Shown one piece after another: positions 1 through 12,568 of a stretch of DNA of 64,000 nt; position 1 is the stretch's first letter; every line of letters begins with the position of its first letter. Position numbers and translations under genes: made by a program. Source of the DNA: Zychaea mexicana. Taxonomy: Eukaryota > Mucoromycota > Mucoromycetes > Mucorales > Lichtheimiaceae. The DNA lies in NCBI RefSeq assembly GCF_025766255.1, contig NW_026516694.1, positions 248,001-312,000 of the forward strand, in the 5' to 3' direction. The notes beneath the pieces are model-generated. The model was not told where the DNA came from and made no database searches. It saw only the letters and a list, made by a program, of their open reading frames with translations.

Positions 1-1032
1 CTTCTACACTACCGTTGATGACGAAACTGTCTCTACTGCTGAAGCCTATGAGCCTGATTTGCTTGGTGTAAGTATCATACATTGTACCGGCAGTGAGCAG
101 TAATACGAACATGGATGGTGGGGCCGAGGGGTCACTTGATTGTACAAAATGAAACTCTGTGTTTCTCATTACCTCTTTCATAGCGCACTGCATGGATCGG
201 CTATTATGCTGCATTCTACAACGCTGAGTCTTTGGCCAATCAGATCATCTCCAACATTACTGGCAACTATGAACGCTTGAAGCAGGCTGCTAGCGGCTAC
301 TCTGATGATCAGAAGCCTTTGGTTGCTTGGACCATGTATGATGCCCCTAGCCAGTTCAACGGAAACACTGCTAGCTGGAACGTCAGTACTGCTAGCTACA
401 AGAAGCAACTCACTGAAGATGCAGGTAAAGGAAAATGAGATTGAGTCGGCCCCTTCTTTGTGAGTATCATAATCTAAAAAAAACTATCTTGTACTTTCTA
501 TGTAGGTGGCCGCTTGTTGGCACCCGAAACTCTGCAATACTTTAAGCAGGAAGAGTTCTTGCAGGCCATTACCGATGTCGACGTTATTATTGATGAAACC
601 TATGTTGCAACCACAATGGAAGATGTTTTGGAAGGATACGGCATCAGTGCTGATGACGCCTCGTACAAGTTTATCGAGAAGCAAAGCATTTTCCGTGAAG
701 ACGGTATCATGACCCCAGCAGGTGGTTACGACTGGTTCGCTGCCGCTGTTGCCATGAGCGATGCATTGCTTCAGGACATGATTAACGCCGTCAACCCCTC
801 TGCTCCCTCTGAAGACTACGACCGTCTCTGGCTTCGCAACGTTGCAAAGGGCGAGTCGGTCACGGTCACCACGGCTGATGACTGCAATTGGGATGAAACC
901 CAACCACGACCCAATATGGGCCCCACCTTTGACGGTGAGCCCTTCACCATATCGAGTGCTTCTGCCTTGACCGGTGGTTGGACTGCAGCTGTGCTGCTCT
1001 CCTCTGCTGCTGTCGTTGCATTGATCTTCTAA
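1..1032 (+). CDS. Periplasmic-binding-protein-like cell-surface protein, probably GPI-anchored (5' partial)
   Basis: The 5' end lies outside the window. Visible exons are about 2-67, 184-424 and 506-1032, joined by GT-AG introns in consistent phase, with a TAA stop at 1030. The translation has the look of a Fe/B12-type (TroA/BtuF-like) substrate-binding domain: the segment LTEDAGGRLL followed by DVDVIIDETY resembles the second lobe of that fold. The last ~25 residues are small and hydrophobic, ending AAVVALIF with no charged tail, which fits a GPI-attachment signal. I infer an extracellular, wall- or membrane-anchored protein; ligand and role are unknown. The fold assignment rests on motif resemblance only. 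Exon structure is much more certain than function. It converges on the PAP2 gene downstream. Confidence 0.6.
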
Positions 1033-1193
1033 GATGCTCGCACAAGCGGGGACTCTTTCCTCTTTTCACCCCCTTCATCGCTACTGCTACTACTACCCAT
1101 TAAGCGCACTTTTTTATTTATCATTTTTCTCTAAACATTCAACATTTACCTATTACCCCCAACACTTCCATGACTTTTTGTATACTTTTATTA

Positions 1194-1813
1194 TTACAAG
1201 CATATACTATAATCATTACACAGTACATGATGGCTGAAAAATTCAACCTTGATCAGCCAAAACTTGTACCAGACATGCGCTAAAGCGACTCCTACTACTG
1301 TACCAACTGCAACCTGCGAAAATGTATGATGGCCCAACCGCCAGCGCGACCATAGTACCATAAGTGTGAATAGGTATAAACAGATTGCAAAGGGTGTATC
1401 CCAGATATCTGATTGGAATGTGTACCAGCCAAAAAAGGCCATGGCCTGACTGTGGCTGGAGGGCATGCCATAAGTGTCTTTTTTGGATATGCTCGGATCC
1501 TTTGTATCGATGGGGCGCGGCTGTCGTATCACTCGTTTTAACCCCTTTGCTAAAAAGGCACAAATGGTCGATCCCGCAAGCATGTAAACTAGATGAACCG
1601 AGCGAAAGTAGAGCAAAGCCAGAACGCACAATGTAATGACAAAAGGTTGTGCCTGAAATAATAAATTGTGAGAGAGATCAAGGTTAGATCATCGCATTAT
1701 ATAATTGTCAATCTCAAGTTCATCAATCGAATGAAGAAAATACTGGTTCTATAGAACAGTAAAGAGCTTTTCGTTACCCTTGCCAAAAAACATAGCAGTG
1801 GTGTATTCGCCAT
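1194..1813 (-). CDS. PAP2-superfamily lipid phosphatase (dolichyldiphosphatase-like)
   Basis: Two exons on the minus strand: 1813-1778 (ATG, 12 codons) and 1652-1194, with a GTAACG...CAG intron in phase 0, giving 164 residues. The three PAP2 phosphatase signatures are present in order: KGLKRVIRQPRP, then GMPSSHSQ, then SRWRLGHHTFSQV. These supply the Lys/Arg, Ser-His and Arg-His catalytic residues. Several hydrophobic stretches between them fit a multi-pass membrane enzyme of the ER that hydrolyses lipid pyrophosphates or phosphates. The length is short compared with yeast-type CWH8/DOLPP1 enzymes of about 230-240 residues and closer to compact plant-type PAP2 proteins, so the substrate (dolichyl-PP or another lipid phosphate) is uncertain. 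The first exon is inferred from splice phase and could be wrong; the second exon is solid. The gene is convergent with the upstream surface protein gene. Confidence 0.78.
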
Positions 1814-4800
1814 TGTAGATTTTTTGTTTGCTTGCTTGCTTCTCCCTTCTTATCTTGCCCGTTGTTCCTCCCCCCTACCATTGACCTGGTTTAAGGAAGT
1901 TGGATAAACCCAGCCGGGTACTTTAATGAAAGAGGACCGTCGCGTAAAATGTCAAAAATTATTTTTTGGCTTCGTACTTTGGGACGGGTGGATGTAATGC
2001 ATGTAGGGTTCGGCACGTTAGAACAATGCATACATGCTTAAAAGCCAATGCTTGCATGTTTCCGATCTCTCACATCATTATATATAGCCTCCTGCTTGTC
2101 TATTAATAATAAACTGGTTATCAAACATCGACACTATCATATAAGTGAACTCGGGTAAGAGGTGTGTGCCAAATTATTACTAGCCTTCCTAAAGTCGAGA
2201 AATCGAAATATCATTTATTTGCGTCGAGAGTTATCGAGCCGTTGCTATTACAGGTACGAAATATTGTTAGGCGCATACGCAAATAGCTCAGCCGATTATG
2301 CCTGCACTGCAGAAAGTAATAAATGTAAGCCGATTTTCTATTCGTCACGACTGTTGCCTGCCTCCTTTTTTCTTTTCTACTGCCGATATGCTCACCTCTT
2401 TACCTACTCGTCCATCCCTAATTTCGCTGCTGATTTCTATGCTTCGTCGTGGCCCTTCTGCCATTCGGCATGTTCAATCTAAACTTCTCAATGTTGGTTC
2501 CAATACCCTTGTGTCATCTTTCGCTTGACCCGAGTGCTATATGCTCCTCGTCTCTGCCTTGTACCAGTTGCTGCTTTTTTGTCACCTGGCCATTGCCGCT
2601 GTCGCTGTTATATCCTCCACACGCCACCACTTCAACTAATACTGTCTACTCGAGCATTGGACCAACTATTATAAAGTGAGGCGGACAACATCGCTCAAAT
2701 TCTGTCAATGCTGGAACTTCGGTTGGGAAATGGTTGCTCTGTCGTTCGTGGTGCCCTGACTATCGAATACACACCCATGCGACGTATTGAGTTCCTGAAT
2801 GCGCTGTCTCGTCTGCTGTTAGTACAACTTCGCCGGATACAGGCCGTACTGGTTCATTACAACAGTCGAGAATAGGACTACTATGCATGATGAGTGCTTG
2901 GTTGCGTAAAAGGAACAATATGTGGCTCCTGTCCTATGCCTACGATGCCTTCGTTGCCTTAGAGGACTTGGCTGTTGCGGCTTTCTTGAGTGATTCCACA
3001 GCTGATGAAATTTCGATGATTAACACTGATATGAGCAAACGGCTGTCTCGGCGCGTCAGTCCCTTTCAGGATCAAACGGCCAAGGAGATGCACACACTTA
3101 CCGAGCGGTGCATCAGGAGGAGTAGTATGGCTTATGTGGTACGGCGATTCTTCCATTATGCCTCGTTCCGGCTGTGGTGGCGGATGCGTCTGAACGAATA
3201 TGTTTTGTGGAGCACGATCATAGTAAATGAGTGTACACTGATACAGCCCCCTGCTCTCGTCACTAGTACAAGGCTCGGCTATGAAAGACCTGCACATCAG
3301 CAAGGAAATAATTGGCTACAAGGTTCGGATGCATTCTGCAGGGAGGAGGGGAGGAAGCATAAATAAAAACCGATGTCTCTGATGATAGTAAACGCGTTGA
3401 GTGCTTGCGTGTAACTCATGCAAATTTGATTTTTTTCCTTCAAGAATTATTAGTTTTTGCGACATAAGGAGGGATAATGTCGGAGGCTTGCGCTATCATA
3501 CCGGAGGGAAGATCTGCAAGAGTAGTGAATGATGATTGTGGATGCATGTAGCTCTTAGGTGGCAATTCGAGCGCTACTGTCCAGAGATGGTCCTTTTATA
3601 TGGTAACTTGTTTGGCAAGTATGAAGTTGGACCTTTGATGTTGGATAATATTTTTGGAAGTCTATATATTGATATACGCAGGACGCCCGCTACGGTGTGT
3701 TATCCTGGCAGTTTGTGCGTACATCTCTGCTCTAACAACGACAAAAACAATTGTGGCGTATTGCCTACTATCAGGGTTATCAACAGTGGGTACACTCATG
3801 TCAACTTGCAAGCAACGGATATTCTGGATTCATTCGAATCCCAGCTGTATGATCGGCTTCTTGCTCTTTAAACTTCTCCCTCGGTACACGACGATCAATA
3901 ATATTTTGGCTGTCGTCTCTTCCTGCAATGCTTAGCAACTGCTCGCTAGTTGAAACAGTCGAAACCGATTATGACGACATAATCTGTACCTCATATACTT
4001 TACTGTACTCTTTGGCTAATATTCTGCAGTTGCGCGCCCTTACTCTTGGATCGCGATCAAAAAGCCAATGAGATGATTTCTTTTGGCTAGATATCATTGA
4101 TGCGTTGTACCGTTGGTGCTCTTGCCGGATATGTAAAAGCAGATTTTGTTTTAAGCTAAGCTGTATGACGTACACGTATCATACACATGGGCTTGAATCG
4201 ACATTGTAGTCAACAGGAATTTAGCTCATGATGGATGGCCGGCAATATCAACATTACTAAGCATGAAGCTACCACCTCTTTCTACGATACACCCAGTAGT
4301 ACCACTGCTTTACATAATGGATAATATGAACCTAATAAAACTGAAATAAATTACACTGCGATAAAAATTTGGGCTTAATGGTCTGTATGTTTGAGAAGCT
4401 TACATAGTTGCCTTGTCATTATAAATATAGTATTCAACAGAAAAGCACAAGCCCAAGTTAACAGTTAATTTAAATAACGGGGAGGCTTGCAGGTACTCTA
4501 TGCACCAAGCAAGCCTTTTAAGACCTTGCTGAAGCGCTTCCATGGACATGTTACCAAAATCGTTGTCCGACTTCTTCGGGAAGCTCTTGGAGCAAGAGAA
4601 CGCGTATAGAAATAATACACAGCAGAACTTCACAGATTTATTTGGCAAAGTAGCTTCTACTCGAAATCACTTAATTTGTAATGATGAGTACTTGTAAGAC
4701 TAAAAAACTGCAAAGACCACGTGCAAAGTCAGGAAACCGTAGATATAGATAGTTTCGCAAAATGTAACAATCTCACTAATTGCAGAAGCAGCGTTTATTT

Positions 4801-6218
4801 TAAGATCTGCGATTGCAAATATAAATCTCGCGTACTACGCGCTTAAGGAAGAACAGCCATTGTTCGTTTTTGCAATCGTGTAACTCGATTAAAATGCCTT
4901 TCAAAACAGCTGTAGCATCATTGTATTATCGGCTGCTAACGACAAGCGAGCGTAAATTTCAGTGCGAGACGGTCTGTGATTCACGGAACACTTCTTTTTT
5001 TTTTAAATATAGTGGAGCTGACATTCAGGAAGACAAAGTCTAACGACAAGTGCAACGACTTTGATAGTTAGACGGCAGCCTTGAAGATCCTGCCATTACT
5101 GCAGCCTTCGAATCTGTTTCAAACTACTATACGTGCTCAAGGAAACACAATCAATCAGACTTCAACGACACTTTTTGTGTTTATTTATTTTTATCATTTT
5201 CTTATTTATTTTTGTAGTGGTGCACCTTGTTGGTCAAGGAAACACACACAATCAGATAGTTTAGACGTCAGCAACACTTTTTGTGTTATTGATTTTGTCT
5301 TTTGTTATTGTTTGTGGTGGTGCACACGAATGTGCTTTTTATCATTTTATTATGGGGCCCCGTAGGGAAAAGTATACACCGATGCCCCCAAACATCTTGT
5401 TGGTGATACTATTAACAAACATTCAACACCAAGAACCGCTCATATGATTATATATGTAGGACCCATATACCACTCATATCCAGCTATTCGAGGATTTCAA
5501 AGAGAAAAGAAAAAAGAAATCCTTGGTCTGAAAAATGGACCTATATTTATACTTTTTCAAAAACCACAAAAAAGTCACACGCTAGTGGATCAGCAGGTCA
5601 AGACTGGTTTTCAAGCGCAGCCGCACAATGACGAAATCGGTTTTTTGAACCCTTTCTGCTTTTTCTTTGTCTATTGCTGTGCAAAAGCAAAAGTAAAGAA
5701 GAAGTATCGTTGGATTGATACTGTAGAAACAGACACGGTCGCTGTCATGCCGCTGTAGTTTGAAGTGTCGATCCATGTTTCACCTTGTGCACCATCTCCG
5801 CTTCTTGTATAGGAACCCCGAGTCAGGTTCTCAGGTACTTAACTCGCGCGCTGGTTTCTTTGTACTGTACTTGTTTAAAAAGGCATGGTAACTGCGATAC
5901 ACTCAAGCAGTGTAACGATGGTAATAAGCAGGCACCAAAAAACAAAGATTCACCGTTACCGACCCGTAATAGAAGGACAACAAGGTGCAAAAAATAAAAC
6001 AATCCAACGTCCTTTTCATCATCGGGAACGATGTCTCAATCCCCAACACCGTCAGAATGCCTTGCCTAGTTTTTCAGTTTATGCATTGAAGGCAAGGCTT
6101 ATATTACACTTATGAGCTCTGCCATATTTGTTGACAGTGACTACCGATAAATTTATAGAGATCTTAGCAACCGCGTAAGCATGGATGATAGTATATAGTC
6201 ATTGCCACAATCATGCAC
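1814..6218. other. Gene-poor region with no convincing gene
   Basis: No ORF here has a recognisable family or consistent splice structure. A TATA-like sequence (TATATATAG, about 2089-2097) sits ahead of a stop-rich stretch. An unusually long open frame occupies 2887-3366. Short ORFs at 3536-3871, 4400-4648 and 5444-5758 look random. A diverged tandem duplication lies at 5130-5335. I read this as intergenic DNA with old, unrecognisable repeats. Confidence 0.5.
5130..5335. repeat. Diverged tandem duplication, unit about 95-100 bp
   Basis: Two consecutive copies share, in order, CAAGGAAACACA, CAATCAGA, a CGTCAGCAACACTTTTTGTG-like block, a T-rich stretch and GTGGTGCAC. The first runs about 5133-5228 and the second about 5235-5330. 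Neither encodes an ORF with recognisable content. Confidence 0.6.
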
Positions 6219-6659
6219 TTAGATCATTGCTATGGTAGAGGCAGTAGTCTGCAAGCACAAGCGTCCGTCAATTCTGGGTTTGCCTCGGAGCCGATTGTGT
6301 GAATGACATTTTAAAAAGTTATCTCCTTCCAGAAAATTTGCGCCACGGCAGTAACAATACATGCTCAAACCATCACTGCCCTTGCCGATATTATGACATA
6401 CCAGCACCACCGATATGGAAAAACGTGCAACAGTGGATAACATGTTTCAGCGCGGCAATTTCATCATCACATCAAGAAGTATCGCAACTCAGTGTTTCGC
6501 ATAACTAGCAAGAAGTTGCAGCAATAAAAAGACATCAGCATGGCTGACAGCTCAACTCGAATATTGCAGCAAGCTACGTTAAGGCGGCAAGGACATGTAC
6601 GGAACAACACATCAAAAAGAGCGGTATCGGAACGTTGTATATATCAAACCAAAAAGCAC

Positions 6660-7804
6660 AAGAGCGAAAAGAATTGACAGCATTGCAGATGTCAATTGCT
6701 AAAGGTCGAATCGAAATGATGATTCATCTCTCGATGCTTCTTTGAGTACGCTGCAATTGATTTGACCGAGTTCGCACAACAATGTCGCGGTTCCCAACCT
6801 GGCCGTCATCGTGTTATCCACAATCAAGATTCCAACTTCATCACCTGTTGGTCGATTATATCGCCTTTGATCTGGGGTACCCTCTGCGCGAATCACCAGT
6901 GTAACGTTTTCCACATTGTCGTCATGAAAGCGATCGGCCATGTTTTGGAAAGCTTGGGCAAAGGGGCAAACACGATGCATCAACTCCTGCAAAGTACGCA
7001 AAGTATCTGTGTTCACAGGGGTATTGTTCGTGGCATTTTGACGTATTTGCAATTCCACGGGAGGATCATAGACATAGATTTGCGCAAAGGCTGCGAGACA
7101 CGATCATCACCACATGATAGCTCTGCTATCTCTGGTGGAGTTTCACTCAGTGGAGGAAGAGTAACGGGCCCTTTGGCACAGCATAGCTGGAATTCTGATG
7201 TCTCCGAAGATGCTGATACACGTTCTTGCACCCACATACGCGGCGGGAGACAATACGAACACTCACGATCCATTAATATCCAAGCGAATGGCGGTCAAAA
7301 ATATGGTTTGCGCGGATGGGTTCGACGGCAGGATGAGACTATGCAGGTTAAGAAACGCGTTGTTTAAATCATAGACTGTATAGCCTAAACAAGGAGGGAA
7401 TGCGAATTACTTGAGGTTCAGTTGAGGCATCAGCTTACAAATTCCTTGAAGCAATCACGAAAACTTTTACGTGAACGTTCAAGTTGACCACAGCTTGCGC
7501 CCCCGAGGAGCCGTCTCTGACTGTTACAAATATGTGTCAATTTTTAGTCACGTCAACTTTTGCTATTCAAAAAAATATCGCTTACAGTCTCATCGCTCGG
7601 ATTAGCACTTTTTTTGATCTCGGCTAGCCCTCGGAGGCAGGATCTTAAAACGCTCGGATTGGCCCTTTGATTTCTTGAATCGGCTCTTTGATGGTGCTCA
7701 AACACGATTTGAAGTTCATTCTGCTCACGCGCAGCTAAGCGAGACGGATTCGGTAAGCAATCTCGGTGTCTTCTACTTGAGTGGCGCGAAGGACAGAAAT
7801 TCAA
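6660..7804 (-). pseudogene. Decayed Helitron Rep/helicase protein, N-terminal part
   Basis: Reading down the minus strand, three blocks match the N-terminal half of Helitron transposases. First, 7804-7553 holds an Arg/Asn/Pro-rich repeat segment (LPNPSRLAAREQNELQ, then NQRANPS). Second, 7273-7013 holds ECSYC...FQLCCAKGPVTLPPLSE, the conserved CC-x-G-K-like segment before the Helitron helicase-like domain. Third, 7058-6699 holds CPFAQAFQNMADRF then RRYNRPTGDEVGILI. After that point the homologous reading shifts frame near 6825, where DGQVGNRDIVVRTRS continues the Helitron alignment. The HUH replicase motifs and the helicase are absent, so this is a truncated, frameshifted relic. Family recognition is from remembered Helitron protein sequence and no search was run. 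Confidence 0.72.
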
Positions 7805-7961
7805 ATGCTCATTTCAAATATAAATTGAAAAAAGACTAAACAAAATAGAATTACAGGGACTACTCAAGACAGAAGTAGGACGCGTAAACAGCAGATGACC
7901 ACTTTTTTTTTGTGTGTTTACAGGTATTGCAGGTTTGCCAGCATCAACACCCTAAATTCGA

Positions 7962-8400
7962 CTAATGACTACTACTACTACTACTACTGCTAAATCCTAA
8001 ATGGGATAACAGTAAAAATATGTCACGGTGATCTACAGCATAGATATAATCTGGCCATTGCTTCATCCAGGGAATCCATTGCCTCTCTTCTTGGGAGTGT
8101 ATACAGATATTTGATGCTTCAATTGAGACTTTTGATTCTCCTCCCGGAGAACCCTGGCACATCGCCTCATACTTCCTCACTTTTGCCCAGACTTCTTCAT
8201 CAGGATGGGGGTGGGAGTAAATCTCGGTTTGCTGACATGGGTAGATATCTTTGTTGCAATGTAGAAAAGAATAAGGAACTAAAGCACATAAGTATCATAT
8301 ACACACCTCCGCTGCGAAGCCATCGAATTTCTCAGCGAGTCTTAATAGTATTGAATGATCATAATAAGCGCTTTGAGAAAAAACCAACCCGTCTTTTGAG
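7962..8400 (-). CDS. Unrecognised coding-like fragment, two putative exons
   Basis: A continuous reading on the minus strand runs from about 8400 to 8303, then after a GTATAT...AAAG intron from 8248 to a stop at 7962. Its composition is protein-like rather than random: YYDHSILLRLAEKFDGFAAE, PDEEVWAKVRKYEAMC and QWIPWMKQWPDYIYAVDHRD. The C-terminal SSSSSSSSH comes from a TAC/GTA microsatellite at 7968-7990. No start codon could be fixed; the upstream frame meets a stop just above 8400. I do not recognise the family. It may be the 3' end of a gene or a decayed mobile-element gene. Low confidence. Confidence 0.28.
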
Positions 8401-9859
8401 AATTAAAAAAAGCCGCCCTTTTAGTATTGGAACGACTGTAATCGAACCTGAAACCGATAAAGCTGGGGACAACAACGAAAATCACTTTCCTGATGCTTCC
8501 AAAAAAACATCCAAGTTACAAATAAACAGAACGCAAAAAATAAAAGAGGCAGACCGCCCACAAAACCCAAAACAAAAAAAAAAGTGCTGAACCCAAGAGG
8601 TATGTCCTTTCTATCTGTGGATCACCATGACTGGAACTATACTACATCAGTACGCCAATGTTGGAGAGTGGTGTTGTAGGTCCCGATAGGAGATATACAC
8701 TGATGAGAGTATCATCGAGTTGATTGATACTATTCAAAACGTAATTCCAAGTGCGGCTGGGGCTGTTCGCGCCTGTAACGAATGCCTGAACGTACCGCCA
8801 AACGAGATCACGCCCCCGTTTCTGTGATGGGGAAACCGTACTGTACCTCCCAAGCCAACTTATGAAAAAGAAGTCTGTAGCAATGTCAGTCCAAAGTACT
8901 GATCATACTATGTTTCTTCAGAATATGTATTGGTGCTGATCCTACTCTTTACAATCAAGCAAGCGCAGGAAAAGCTTCGTGAGCACTTTCTAGTCTTCAT
9001 CGCCCAAAGCGGGGATACAAAAGCATCTTGTGAAGCAACTGTGGCCTTATGATGAAGAAGCTCACGGAGTGCCGGGATCTCCTTTGAAACCATTAGGAAA
9101 AGAGTGGGGTACTTGAACTCAGAAGACATACTGTCGATTTCGTTCAATCAATTTGCATTTGAAGCGAAATTTCGGACGATCGAGAAGAGCTACTCCTACT
9201 TCTAGGGAAGTAGTCGGCTAAAAACCGTGGTGCCAACATATCTAGTCTGGGCCAAAACTCTTGTATCGAGCTCAAAAATGGTGAATAAGGCTTAATTAGA
9301 TCTATTGCCAAGAATAACACACCTTTACGCCATGTTAATAATATCTGCATCCTATGCTTGCCATCCTATACTGTTACAACGAAATGCACGACAATACGGC
9401 GTGGTGGCAAATAGGCATCTACAACCTAAAAGCTCTTTATGTTCGGTGGATTTCTCGGTAATTTTTTTTGAGTCCCAAAAAACTTGTCTGACAGTGAGTA
9501 TACCTACATCACTTGGCATGGAACAAAGTGATCAGCCTCGTCGGCTTTTTCCGCACGAACAAGAAAAGCCGCAAAAGTAAAAGTTGTAGGACTATGGGAA
9601 ATTCACCAAAAAGGAAAAACAAGGGGCAACAGATTTCTGCTGCTATCAGGCATTAAATGGAGTACAGTTACACCAGGCACATCTCTCGAATTGTTCCGTG
9701 AAAAAGGTCCTTTTTTATCGGATTCAAGGAGAAAAATGGAGATATTCTACATTGACTTCCCACGAGCCACGGGAGGACGAAAAAAAAAAGAAAATAGAAA
9801 GCGTTGTGTGTGAGAGCGATTGGAAGTGTTATATTTTCTAAAGTAAATGAACATCGCTT
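8401..9859. other. No supported gene
   Basis: Only short frames without family signatures are visible (for example minus 9147-8908 and 9350-9144). They could be fragments of an old element but carry no motif I can name. The stretch directly before 9864 is the promoter region of the GH28 gene. Confidence 0.4.
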
Positions 9860-9863
9860 CAAG

Positions 9864-9873
9864 TATATATAAG
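9864..9873 (+). promoter_or_regulatory. TATA box of the exopolygalacturonase gene
   Basis: TATATATAAG lies about 180 bp upstream of the GH28 ATG, on the same strand and ahead of a long CT tract that would fall in the 5' UTR. No other TATA-like run is nearer to the gene. Confidence 0.5.
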
Positions 9874-9931
9874 ACGAGCTACCGTGTACTGTTGTAATAG
9901 TGAACCAAGCTTTTTTGATTTGCCTGCTGCT

Positions 9932-9976
<45 letters not shown>
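9932..9976 (+). repeat. (CT)n microsatellite in the presumed 5' UTR of the GH28 gene
   Basis: A run of about 22 CT units, pyrimidine-pure on the coding strand, between the TATA box and the ATG at 10051. Confidence 0.9.
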
Positions 9977-9983
<7 letters not shown>

Positions 9984-10050
9984 ACGTACAGCTCTCCAAA
10001 TCACACTCACTCTTTGAGCAGCGGTTCTTCTTTTCTATCATATATTCCAT

Positions 10051-11676
10051 ATGAAGGCAACAAAAGTAGGCCAATGGCTATTCCTCTTTATGGCAGTAGT
10101 GCTAGCAACGACTGCCCTAGCACACAATGACAACGATGATCATCACAAGGGCCATGGTGGCAGAAGAAGAAGAACGTGCATGATTCCACACAAAGAAGGG
10201 GACACTTCCGATGCAATCATGTCGACGTTCAAGAAATGTAGCCAGCACTCCCGCGTCGTGTTCAACAAGAACTTCAACTACATGGTGCACAAGCCCATGA
10301 ACATCAGTGGACTGAATGATGTCCATATCTCAATCCAGGGCAATGTGACTTTTGATGACAGCGACATGGCTTGGTGGCAAGAGAACATCTTTTTGCTCGA
10401 CTTTCAGAGTGCCGGCACTTATTGGGTCCTTGGCGGCGATGATATCCGTGTTGATGGCGGTGGTACTGTAGACGGTCAAGGCCAAGTCTGGTGGGATGCT
10501 GTGGTATAGTAATTATATTCTTTTTTTCCTGGGGATCTGATCGATCTGAGAAACTAAAACCTTGTGTTTTTTATGCAGGCTGAAGACCCTCGACCGGTGA
10601 CCATGACATTTGACAATGTCAATAATCTTCATGTGTCGGATATCTGGGTGATCCAATCCCCTTTCTGGCATATTTTCGTCAGAAATGCCAATAATGCCGT
10701 ATTCACCAATATGAACATCTGGTCTGAGACCAAGTCTTCAGTAAGTACTTGGTACATCAGACAATTAAGATATAAAGGTGTGCAGAAAAAAAGACGCATT
10801 GACATGTACGGTGTGTACGTAGTTCCCTGTGCGCAATTCCGACGGGTGGGATCTCTTAGCAAGCACCGGTGTTGTTATCAAGGATTCGGTGATTGCGAAC
10901 CAAGACGACTGTGTCTCGTTCAAGTATAACACTACAAACACTCTCATTGAAAACCTGGATTGCACCGGATCACACGGTTTGTCTGTTGGCTCGCTCGGTC
11001 AGTATGCACGTGATGGACAGATCGATGCTGTTACCGATATTGTTGTTCGGAACGTTACATGCCGTGATTGTGAAAACGGAGCAAGGTAATCATCATAGAG
11101 CTTGTTCCTGTCGGCTCAGTTCAATACACTACAATCTACTGAATAGGATGAACCCACACTTCATCTTATTCTGATTTATGATATAGAATAAAGACTTGGG
11201 CTGGCGGCAAGGGGCTGGTCGAGAACATTACATTCACCAACATGGAGGTGACAAATGCTGAAAATGCAATTGTGATTACAACTCGTAAGTTTTTTTTTTT
11301 TTGGGTCCAAAAGTAAAAATGAAAACCACTAATGTGACGAACTAATTTTTTTTTTTGATTTATATCTGCGTGCATGAAACAAACAACAACAACATTAACA
11401 TTCACAGACTACTGCGATGGCAATCAACCGGAATATTGTGTCGGATCAGATGACGCTTCGCTCACGATCCGGAACATTACCTTTGATAACATCTTTGGAT
11501 CCGCAAGTGAGCACGGCAAACCTATCGTCACCATGAACTGTTCAATCGATACACCCTGTACAGACATCACACTCACAAACATTGATATTGAGCCGGCTAG
11601 CAACACTGAAGAAAATGTTTGCGAACATGTAACCGGAGCGGAAGACATTCCTTATTGTCCCCAGTACCAGTCGTAG
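10051..11676 (+). CDS. Secreted exopolygalacturonase, glycoside hydrolase family 28
   Basis: Five exons (10051-10503, 10579-10740, 10823-11085, 11187-11284, 11408-11676) give 414 residues. Residues 1-24 form a clear signal peptide (KVGQWLFLFMAVVLATTALA), so the enzyme is secreted. A short His/Asp-rich segment follows. All four GH28 active-site motifs are present: NSD at about 210-212, DD at 233-234, GSHG at 254-257 and RIK at 293-295. The form CTGSHGLSVGSLGQY is typical of exo-acting polygalacturonases, which release terminal galacturonate units from pectin, rather than of endo-enzymes. Several N-glycosylation sites (NxT/S) are visible. Family length (about 400-450) matches. It would act outside the cell on plant pectin. 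Regulation is unknown beyond the TATA box and CT tract upstream. Endo versus exo is inferred from motif style. Confidence 0.93.
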
Positions 11677-12568
11677 TTTAATAATGATATCATACATTAA
11701 AAGCAGAGTCCAAGATAGTGTCAGATCATAGCTGATATTGACATCAAAGAGAGAGAAGAAGAGGAGGAGTATGGCCCTTGGAAGCTGTGAATGCAAGATG
11801 TGGCAGGGCGAACGGAGTCGGGAGCGAGGGTATCCTAAGGTGGTGGTGTGATAATTGCAATAAGGAAGGGATATTTGTTTGTCCATCGTAGGGGAAAATA
11901 ATAAATAAAAAAAGAGGTACAATGTCACCACCACCATCATCATCAAACTCCTGCTGCCAAGACATTCGCGTATCTCCACACACGCCGCAAAAGGGAGTAT
12001 GGCCTTTATTCAAATTTTGAAGGAGTAGGTTTCGAGAGTATTAGAAGCAACAATGTTAGTGCGGGTAGTAGTAGTAGTAGTAGTAGTAGTAGCAGCACTA
12101 CCTGGCTATCTTCACACCGTGGTATGATATTGATGATGAATGATGTTGGTAGCATTGAATGCAAAAGGAGATTTTTTTTAGTGGTGCGATAGGGCTGCTC
12201 TAGTTGGCAGGAACGCACATGAATGCGATGAGTGGAAGATAAGTCTACTCGGTCAAGTTCGGGCTGAGACGGGCATACATTACATAGAAACAAAGAGAAT
12301 CATACGGTGCAAGCAAGCACTCAGACACGCCCTTTCCCTTTCCCTTTGCCTTTGCCTTTGGTGGGAAAAGTTAAAAAAAAATAAAAAATTCTTGTTCAGC
12401 AAGTCCCCCCTTTTTTCTTCTTTTGTTCTTTTCTCTCTCTCTCTCTCTCTTGTTTTTTTTACATATACCACAGATACACCTCTTGCAAAACAACGGTGCA
12501 ACAATCAATCATCCGCACAACTGCGCTGCCAAACACAGATCAAAGCAACAACAACAACAACAACAACA
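11677..12568. other. Intergenic: 3' flank of GH28 and 5' UTR/promoter of the small-protein gene
   Basis: Contains a (GTA)n microsatellite at about 12065-12091, a CCTTTC/CCTTTG-type repeat near 12329-12360, a (CT)n tract at 12432-12450 and a (CAA)n run at 12549-12568 directly before the next ATG. No other gene is supported; longer minus-strand frames have no family content. Confidence 0.5.
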
